NCBI GenBank assembly: GCA_020833085.1
Contig: JAJHQY010000006.1
Coordinates: 1 to 17,595, forward strand
Direction: 5' to 3'
From: Desulfurococcaceae archaeon
GTDB lineage: Archaea; Thermoproteota; Thermoprotei_A; Sulfolobales; Desulfurococcaceae
DNA length: 17,595 bases
Shown: positions 14,213-17,595 of the stretch, one piece after another
How positions within the stretch are numbered: position 1 is the first letter of the stretch
Layout of the letters: each line of letters begins with the position of its first letter
Translations under genes and position numbers: made by a program
Notes under the pieces: model-generated
Told to the model about the DNA's origin: nothing
The model's input: the letters and a program-made list of their open reading frames with translations, nothing else
Database searches by the model: none

Positions 14213-14890
14213 CTACCTCGAGACTATGTACAATCTAAAGAGGTCCGCGACGTCTTCACACTTGTCAGTGATCTTCTCCACGTCGTCTATAACTACTGGC
14301 ATGACTATGCACACCTCTCTAAACTTAATTGAGCACTCTTTTAAGAGCTCCTCAAAGGCTTTGAGTCTAATCTCGTCTACGTCCTCCTCGATTTCTTCAA
14401 TTTTATTAGCTACTTCGAGAGCCTTCGCGTAGTTACTCGCCGCGTACTCTAAGAGGTCGTATATGAGCTTAACGGCCTCAATAGACTTATTAGCCATTTC
14501 GAGTAGAGTGCTGAGTAGCCCGCGCGGTATTTCGAGTTTTAAGTGCTTGAATATTACTAGCTTCTTAGTAATGGCCTTGGCTAGTCCGATTATGTCGTCG
14601 ACTGTGAGGACTATTCTCAGTAAGTCCTCTCTGTCCTCGGGGTGAATACGGCTCACTCTTAGAAGGCTCATTAAACTCCTCTTGATCTTGTCGCTCTCCT
14701 CCTCGTGTCTATTTAGCTCACTGTACTGCCTCTGTACCTCCTCGTAGCTTAAGCTGTCGTAGTCCCTTAAAACAGCACCTAGAATAGTAACGCCCTCGAT
14801 AGCGTGCTTTACGTGCTCTCTCGACCTATTAATAACCTCTTCGAGAAACCTGCCCCCAGCTAGTATCCCAGTAGACAAGTAGAGACTCAC
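14213..14890 (-). CDS. DUF47/PhoU-like helical protein
   Basis: A 225-residue all-helical protein of the TIGR00153/DUF47 family, related to PhoU. It is rich in charged heptads. The acidic metal-binding stretches typical of PhoU folds are visible as ELNRHEEESDKIKRSL (residues 58-73) and ANKIEEIEEDVDEIRLKAF (161-179), with a final DDVEKITDKCEDVADLFR (202-219). Homologues usually accompany a Pit-type phosphate transporter, but none is adjacent; a nucleotidyltransferase and a radical SAM gene follow at 5 and 11 nt spacing. The start is GTG 14890. A TATA element at 14918-14927 predicts a transcript start only about 6 nt upstream, so the mRNA is probably nearly leaderless. A regulatory or phosphate-binding role is inferred from the family. 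Confidence 0.88.
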   Translation of the reverse strand: MSLYLSTGILAGGRFLEEVINRSREHVKHAIEGVTILGAVLRDYDSLSYEEVQRQYSELNRHEEESDKIKRSLMSLLRVSRIHPEDREDLLRIVLTVDDIIGLAKAITKKLVIFKHLKLEIPRGLLSTLLEMANKSIEAVKLIYDLLEYAASNYAKALEVANKIEEIEEDVDEIRLKAFEELLKECSIKFREVCIVMPVVIDDVEKITDKCEDVADLFRLYIVSR

Positions 14891-14917
14891 CTTGATAGTA
14901 CAGTGAGCACTAGTGAG

Positions 14918-14927
14918 TTAATAAATA
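14918..14927 (-). promoter_or_regulatory. TATA element of the DUF47/MocA/radical SAM operon
   Basis: The minus strand reads TATTTATTAA, predicting a start near 14896 and a leader of about 6 nt before GTG 14890. Confidence 0.5.
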
Positions 14928-14993
14928 GCGCTCAGTGACCTAATTAGTAGTTACTGTGGATCTCTTTGTCAGCTGTTATTGCCGAGAGAAATA

Positions 14994-15003
14994 GTTTATT
15001 AGG
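14994..15003 (+). promoter_or_regulatory. TATA-like element of the small winged-helix gene
   Basis: GTTTATTAGG gives a predicted start near 15025, about 21 nt before ATG 15046. Confidence 0.4.
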
Positions 15004-15045
15004 ATCTGTACTAATGATATATCTGAGATAAAGTGGTGTGGTGTA

Positions 15046-15420
15046 ATGGAGTCTAATGAGTTGTGTGGAATATATGATATAAGGTTTCTCGTGAAGAGAG
15101 GCATTATTATAACACCACCAGTTCTCAAAACACTTGACGCTGTAATAGCACTCAAAAAAGTCACAGCTGACGACGTAGCGAAGTACACTGGTAGAGCTAG
15201 GACTATAGAGTCGCGCTACCTCGCGAAGCTGAATAGACTCGGCATAATAGCCAAGGTGAAGGAGGGTAGGAGAATATACTACATGGAGCCCATTTACGCT
15301 GTCACGGAGTTTTACAATAAGTACGGCGAGGCCTTTACACCAGAGCAAATAGCCCACATGATAGGGCTGCCAGCAGACATAGTCAAGATGATCATTGGGA
15401 CAATAAGGGGTAAGAAGTAG
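15046..15420 (+). CDS. Small winged-helix (ArsR/MarR-like) DNA-binding protein
   Basis: A 124-residue protein with a winged helix at about residues 24-82. PPVLKTLDAVIALKKVTADD begins the fold, DVAKYTGRARTIESRYLAKLNRLG is the helix-turn-helix, and IIAKVKEGRRIYYME is the wing. A second short helical unit (about 93-120, FTPEQIAHMIGLPADIVKMI) may be a further HTH or dimerisation element. No effector-binding cysteines or extra domain are present. ATG 15046 follows a GGTG-rich leader. The opposite strand has a longer open frame, but its composition is unlike a protein. Base composition here is more AT-rich than in the metabolic genes. It is convergent with the RHH gene, 16 nt apart. It probably represses or activates a nearby promoter, which is inference. 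Confidence 0.82.
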   Translation: MESNELCGIYDIRFLVKRGIIITPPVLKTLDAVIALKKVTADDVAKYTGRARTIESRYLAKLNRLGIIAKVKEGRRIYYMEPIYAVTEFYNKYGEAFTPEQIAHMIGLPADIVKMIIGTIRGKK

Positions 15421-15446
15421 ATTACAGTACCCTTTCCTATTTTTCA
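15421..15446 (+). terminator. Possible T-rich terminator after the small winged-helix gene
   Basis: Pyrimidine-rich CCTTTCCTATTTTTC follows the stop codon directly. T-rich tracts end transcription in crenarchaea. It also encodes the last codons of the convergent RHH gene, so the evidence is weak. Confidence 0.3.
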
Positions 15447-15745
15447 CTACTGTTGAAATTGAGCACTATACTCACACTATTTTCACCATTCTTCCTTACA
15501 AACTCTAGTTTCACCGAGCTGACACAATACCCCGACCTCCTAATGCCCTCCGCGAACGCCTCAATAAGCTTTGTCAAGACTAAAGTCCTAGAGCACGCTC
15601 CGTGCTTAATCACAAACTTCTCTATAGTAGCTAAGTCGTCTTCACTCAGTCTCAGAGAAACCATTTTCTTCCTGGGCTTAATGGGTATTACTATGAAGTT
15701 GCCACTGTAGAATACCCGGTCCTCACTAAGAGCGTCAGAAAACAT
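15437..15745 (-). CDS. Ribbon-helix-helix (CopG/Arc-like) protein
   Basis: A 102-residue probable DNA-binding protein. Residues 28-63 form a ribbon-helix-helix: the strand MVSLRLSEDD, then helix DLATIEKFVIKHG and helix CSRTLVLTKLIEAFAEGIRR. The N-terminus (1-27) contains a VFYSGNFIVIPIKPRKK strand region and the C-terminal 30 residues form a likely beta hairpin (VKLEFVRKNG, SVSIVLNFN). ATG 15745 is preferred over TTG 15751 because GGGGG then lies 6 nt upstream. A TATA box at 15781-15788 predicts a leader of about 12 nt. No toxin gene is adjacent, so an antitoxin role is not supported. It faces the small winged-helix gene tail to tail in an AT-richer stretch. Confidence 0.8.
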   Translation of the reverse strand: MFSDALSEDRVFYSGNFIVIPIKPRKKMVSLRLSEDDLATIEKFVIKHGACSRTLVLTKLIEAFAEGIRRSGYCVSSVKLEFVRKNGENSVSIVLNFNSSEK

Positions 15746-16066
15746 TAACAACCCCCATCACTAGCCAGTGTAACCCCAGTATATAAAATTACTCCTGATG
15801 AGCTCGCTTGGAGACTCCGCGGAAACTCTTTTTTACACTCCACTGATAACTAAACATATACACTTACATGTTAACTGAGAGGTTGCATTGACTACTAAGC
15901 TAAGTGTACTTGTTGATTTGTATTCACCTGTGCCGTATAGATACTAATCACTACACTACAGAGTACTACAGACTGTATTATACGTTGCAAATTACACATA
16001 GAGCAGTAACACTAATTTACCTGAATTCAACTCAACACTCTCAGAGAAACTTCAAGTGGTGTCTAC
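15746..16066. other. Intergenic region, AT-rich, no gene recognised
   Basis: About 320 nt between the divergent RHH and kinase genes. It holds the RHH TATA box near 15785 and a run of six T at 15829-15834 after a purine-rich stretch. Candidate promoter sequences for the kinase are GTATTATACG near 15975 or CTAATTTACC near 16011-16020. A CTGATGA at 15795-15801 has no matching D box at guide distance. Open frames on either strand are short and have unlikely composition. Confidence 0.5.
15781..15788 (-). promoter_or_regulatory. TATA box of the RHH gene
   Basis: The minus strand reads TTTTATAT, giving a predicted start near 15757, just before the GGGGG ribosome site and ATG 15745. Confidence 0.5.
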
Positions 16067-16801
16067 GTGAAACTAAAACCCAGTATTATTGACTTCCTAG
16101 ACGAGGCTTCGAGGCAGGTAAGCTACTTCGTTACTAGCGGGGGTGTCTACGTAGTTAAGAAGTACGCCACTGAGCTGGGGGTAATTAAGTGGTTTCTAAT
16201 CACAGCGTCGAACGCCCCTATTAGGAAATACCCCTTTACACTAGACCCCTCTACTCGACTCGACCGCGAAGTAGTCTTCATGAGAGACGAGAGCTGTTTT
16301 AGTAAACCCGGAATAGTACTAGTAGACTACTACGATAATATCCTAGTGAGAGAGTACGTGAGGGGTGATGTGTATAACTACAAGGCCCCCACCTCTGTTC
16401 ACTACAGGGTTGCCAGAGAGCTCGGTAAATGCCACGAACACGGCTGGGCTCTTGGAGACGCTAAAATCTCCAACTTCGTATACACTAGTAGTGAGCGCGT
16501 GTATATTGTCGACGCCGAGCAGGCTACTAGGGGGCACAGCGTCGATCACTTCGCCTGGGACCTCCTCGTATACATCTCGACACTAACTATTGACGGGTAC
16601 TGGAGTGCTATTTACAATCGAGACGTGTATGAGAATGTGCTGGATAGCGTTATTGAAGGCTACTTAGCCGGTAATAGTAGCGGGAGAGAAGTCCTCAAGA
16701 GGCTCTCCGCGATAGACTTTAAGACGCTCACGTATATACTAGTTCCATTTCCATTTAACTACGTGTTTACTAAGAAATTGGAGAGGTACGCTAGTAGCTA
16801 G
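16067..16801 (+). CDS. Small atypical protein kinase-like protein (Bud32/WaaP-like)
   Basis: A 244-residue protein with kinase-like landmarks in order: GGVYVVKKY (residues 25-33, candidate ATP lysine Lys31 or Lys32), REVV with Glu68 as possible helix-C glutamate, hinge-like VREYVRGD (94-101), catalytic-loop-like HEHGWALGDAKISNF (123-137, with Asp131 and Asn136), and YIVDAEQA (146-153, Asp149 in place of DFG). This order recalls small archaeal Bud32/RIO and bacterial lipopolysaccharide-core kinases, where the loop reads HGDxxxxN. Here Leu129 replaces the loop histidine. The C-terminal 80 residues are helical. GTG 16067 has a GTGGTG element 5 nt upstream. The true KEOPS subunit Bud32 is usually fused or near Kae1, which is not here, so this is more likely a paralogue of unknown substrate. 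Confidence 0.72.
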   Translation: MKLKPSIIDFLDEASRQVSYFVTSGGVYVVKKYATELGVIKWFLITASNAPIRKYPFTLDPSTRLDREVVFMRDESCFSKPGIVLVDYYDNILVREYVRGDVYNYKAPTSVHYRVARELGKCHEHGWALGDAKISNFVYTSSERVYIVDAEQATRGHSVDHFAWDLLVYISTLTIDGYWSAIYNRDVYENVLDSVIEGYLAGNSSGREVLKRLSAIDFKTLTYILVPFPFNYVFTKKLERYASS

Positions 16802-16803
16802 TG

Positions 16804-16812
16804 CTTTATTAG
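16804..16812 (+). promoter_or_regulatory. TATA-like element for sRNA 2 and the phosphoesterase gene
   Basis: CTTTATTAG is centred 31 nt before the C box at 16839, predicting a transcript start near 16834. No other TATA-like element precedes the phosphoesterase start at 16893. Confidence 0.5.
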
Positions 16813-16833
16813 CGCCTTTAACGTAGTACTGAG

Positions 16834-16887
16834 TGGCGGTGATGAATTACCTCCGGCTCGAACTGTGAAGAGAACTTACCCGGCTGA
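16834..16887 (+). ncRNA. Candidate C/D box guide sRNA 2 (leader of phosphoesterase gene)
   Basis: The boxes are canonical: C GTGATGA (16839-16845, perfect), 12-nt guide ATTACCTCCGGC, D' TCGA (16858-16861), 3-nt spacer, C' GTGAAGA (16865-16871), 12-nt guide GAACTTACCCGG, D CTGA (16884-16887, perfect). The D guide is complementary to CCGGGUAAGUUC. From memory, E. coli 23S rRNA has UCGGGUAAGUUC at about 1946-1957 (helix 71), so the N-plus-five rule predicts methylation of G1950 (E. coli numbering). I did not recognise the D' target GCCGGAGGTAAT. The terminal stem is weak. The D box ends 5 nt before the phosphoesterase GTG. Confidence 0.78.
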
Positions 16888-16892
16888 TTAAA

Positions 16893-17486
16893 GTGAGCCG
16901 CCTAGTACTGGTCTTGGGCGACACGCACATACCTGATAGAGCTACTTCTATACCACGAGTAATCGCGAACTACATTTCAGAGCGCGCGCCGTGGGAATTA
17001 GTGCTCTTTACAGGAGATTTAACTGGCGAGAGCGTTCTCGAGTGGCTCAAGACTATCAGTAAACGCCTCTACGTCGTTAGGGGAAACATGGACTACTTAC
17101 CTCTGCCTCGACAAGCTGTAGTTGAGTACGAGTGGCTTAGAATTGGTCTAGTTCACGGTGACGGCGTATATCCACGTGGAAACCCAGTCGAGCTCTCTAA
17201 AATAGCTAAAAAGCTAAATGTGCAACTACTCGTGTCGGGCCATACACACGCCGACTTCGCGCGCACGAGCCCAGACAGTACTATACTCCTGTTAAATCCG
17301 GGGTCTCTCACGGGCGTCTGGGGTGGTGGAGGGGGGAGCTACACTCCGTCATTTATGGTTATTGAGGTGTTAAGTGAAAAGTGCATTCGAGTAAAGACCT
17401 ACCTACTGAGAGGGGGCTCTCTAGAACACGCTACGAGTACATTCTGCACCGAGAACTCCTCGTGGAGACAACTACTCCAGCTCTAG
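16893..17486 (+). CDS. YfcE/MJ0936-family metallophosphoesterase
   Basis: A 197-residue calcineurin-like phosphodiesterase of the small archaeal MJ0936/YfcE/Vps29 group, which hydrolyses phosphodiesters with two divalent metals. Ligand motifs are GDTHIPD (Asp10, His12), FTGDLT (Asp42), GNMD (Asn65), LVHGD (His88) and SGHTHAD (His117, His119), so all metal positions are filled. LNPGS after the last motif is also typical. Residues 160-197 extend past the core. The start is GTG 16893. It lacks a convincing ribosome site, since the preceding bases belong to a candidate C/D box RNA, whose D box ends 5 nt before the start. Translation may need processing or use another mode. Its last 15 nt overlap the end of a convergent gene. 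The substrate is unknown. Confidence 0.9.
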   Translation: MSRLVLVLGDTHIPDRATSIPRVIANYISERAPWELVLFTGDLTGESVLEWLKTISKRLYVVRGNMDYLPLPRQAVVEYEWLRIGLVHGDGVYPRGNPVELSKIAKKLNVQLLVSGHTHADFARTSPDSTILLLNPGSLTGVWGGGGGSYTPSFMVIEVLSEKCIRVKTYLLRGGSLEHATSTFCTENSSWRQLLQL

Positions 17487-17594
17487 TGGTAGTACAATTG
17501 TGTTCTTCCACGGTATGCTCAGAGTGACCTCGCTACCTACTCTAATATCCAGCGTGTTCGGTAGGTATACTAGTAGCTTTAAGTTCCCGACTTT
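17472..17594 (-). CDS. C-terminal end of a protein running off the window (possible TOBE-like domain)
   Basis: Forty codons are open on the minus strand from the window edge to TAG 17474-17472. The reading is coding-like: LKLLVYLPNTLDIRVGSEV followed by TLSIPWKNTIVLPLELE. The alternating hydrophobic strand pattern with RVGSEVTLSIP recalls the C-terminal TOBE domain of molybdate/sulfate-type ABC ATPases, but 40 residues are too few to assign. It overlaps the phosphoesterase 3' end by 15 nt, like other convergent pairs in this window. The start and most of the protein lie beyond the window. Confidence 0.5.
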   Translation of the reverse strand, partial: KVGNLKLLVYLPNTLDIRVGSEVTLSIPWKNTIVLPLELE

Positions 17595-17595
17595 A

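Noticed and set aside
14944..15447. 167-codon open frame on the minus strand opposite the small winged-helix gene
   Set aside because: Its translation is rich in Cys, Trp and Tyr with no domain pattern, while the plus-strand frame gives a clear winged helix with a usable start.
15453..15710. 85-codon plus-strand open frame opposite the RHH gene
   Set aside because: The minus-strand frame gives a recognisable ribbon-helix-helix with TATA box and ribosome site; the plus-strand frame is a shadow.
15740..15765. Minus-strand GTGATGG followed by CTGA as a guide RNA
   Set aside because: The C box is imperfect, there is no C'/D' pair, and the sequence is the ribosome site and start of the RHH gene.
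15795..15801. CTGATGA as a C box of a fourth guide RNA
   Set aside because: There is no C' box or CTGA D box at guide distance downstream; the nearest CTGA is about 40 nt away with no internal boxes.
15904..16092. 62-codon plus-strand open frame before the kinase
   Set aside because: Composition is unlike a protein (runs of Tyr, Thr, His), it has no ribosome site, and it overlaps the kinase start in another frame.
1..17595. CRISPR array, insertion sequence, tRNA or rRNA gene
   Set aside because: I found no spaced direct repeats, transposase or integrase reading frame, or cloverleaf/rRNA-like sequence on either strand.

Overview
The window looks like a stretch of a hyperthermophilic crenarchaeal (Thermoproteota, Desulfurococcales-like) chromosome. 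The evidence is: many GTG and TTG starts preceded by GAGG/GGTG ribosome sites, AGA/AGG arginine and ATA isoleucine codons, archaeal TATA boxes about 26 nt before inferred transcript starts, very tight gene packing, and an archaeal gene set (Taw1/TYW1 wyosine enzyme, NadM-type NMN adenylyltransferase, two-CXXC protein disulfide oxidoreductase, MDP-1 phosphatase, Bud32-like kinase). The exact taxon cannot be read from the sequence.

Layout. 1-660 has no intact gene but carries decayed coding sequence. One part resembles the NMN adenylyltransferase and another the N-terminal half of the MDP-1 phosphatase, whose intact copies follow at once. 661-3196 is a plus-strand operon: MDP-1-like phosphatase, NMN adenylyltransferase, CinA-type protein, unknown protein. 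A minus-strand HD-domain gene (3165-3911) converges on it and shares a bidirectional TATA element with a plus-strand thiolase and acyl-CoA carboxyltransferase pair (3996-6729). The biotin carrier gene (6730-7257, minus) abuts the carboxyltransferase tail to tail with no gap. 7434-8525 is Taw1. A winged-helix/coiled-coil regulator (minus) and a protein disulfide oxidoreductase (plus) diverge around 9300-9360. 10264-12027 encodes an apparent bacterial-type (SpeA-like) arginine decarboxylase. A minus-strand operon (14890 to 11989) reads DUF47/PhoU-like protein, MocA-like nucleotidyltransferase, radical SAM protein with CX7CX2C spacing. Next come two small DNA-binding proteins (winged helix and ribbon-helix-helix) facing each other in a more AT-rich stretch, an atypical small kinase, a YfcE/MJ0936-like phosphoesterase, and the C-terminal end of a minus-strand gene running off the window.

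The most notable find is three candidate C/D box guide sRNAs, at about 7280-7334 (minus), 10135-10196 (plus) and 16834-16887 (plus). All have a TATA-like element centred 30-32 nt before the C box and a C' box starting GTGAAG three bases after D'. Two have near-perfect boxes and 12-nt guides, and they appear to form the 5' leader of the next protein gene (biotin carrier and phosphoesterase). The D guide of the 16839 sRNA is complementary to a 23S rRNA segment I recall from helix 71.

Functionally the window combines NAD-related metabolism, CoA-ester carbon metabolism, tRNA modification, polyamine synthesis, disulfide chemistry and guide-RNA genes. It contains no CRISPR array, no insertion sequence and no tRNA that I can recognise.
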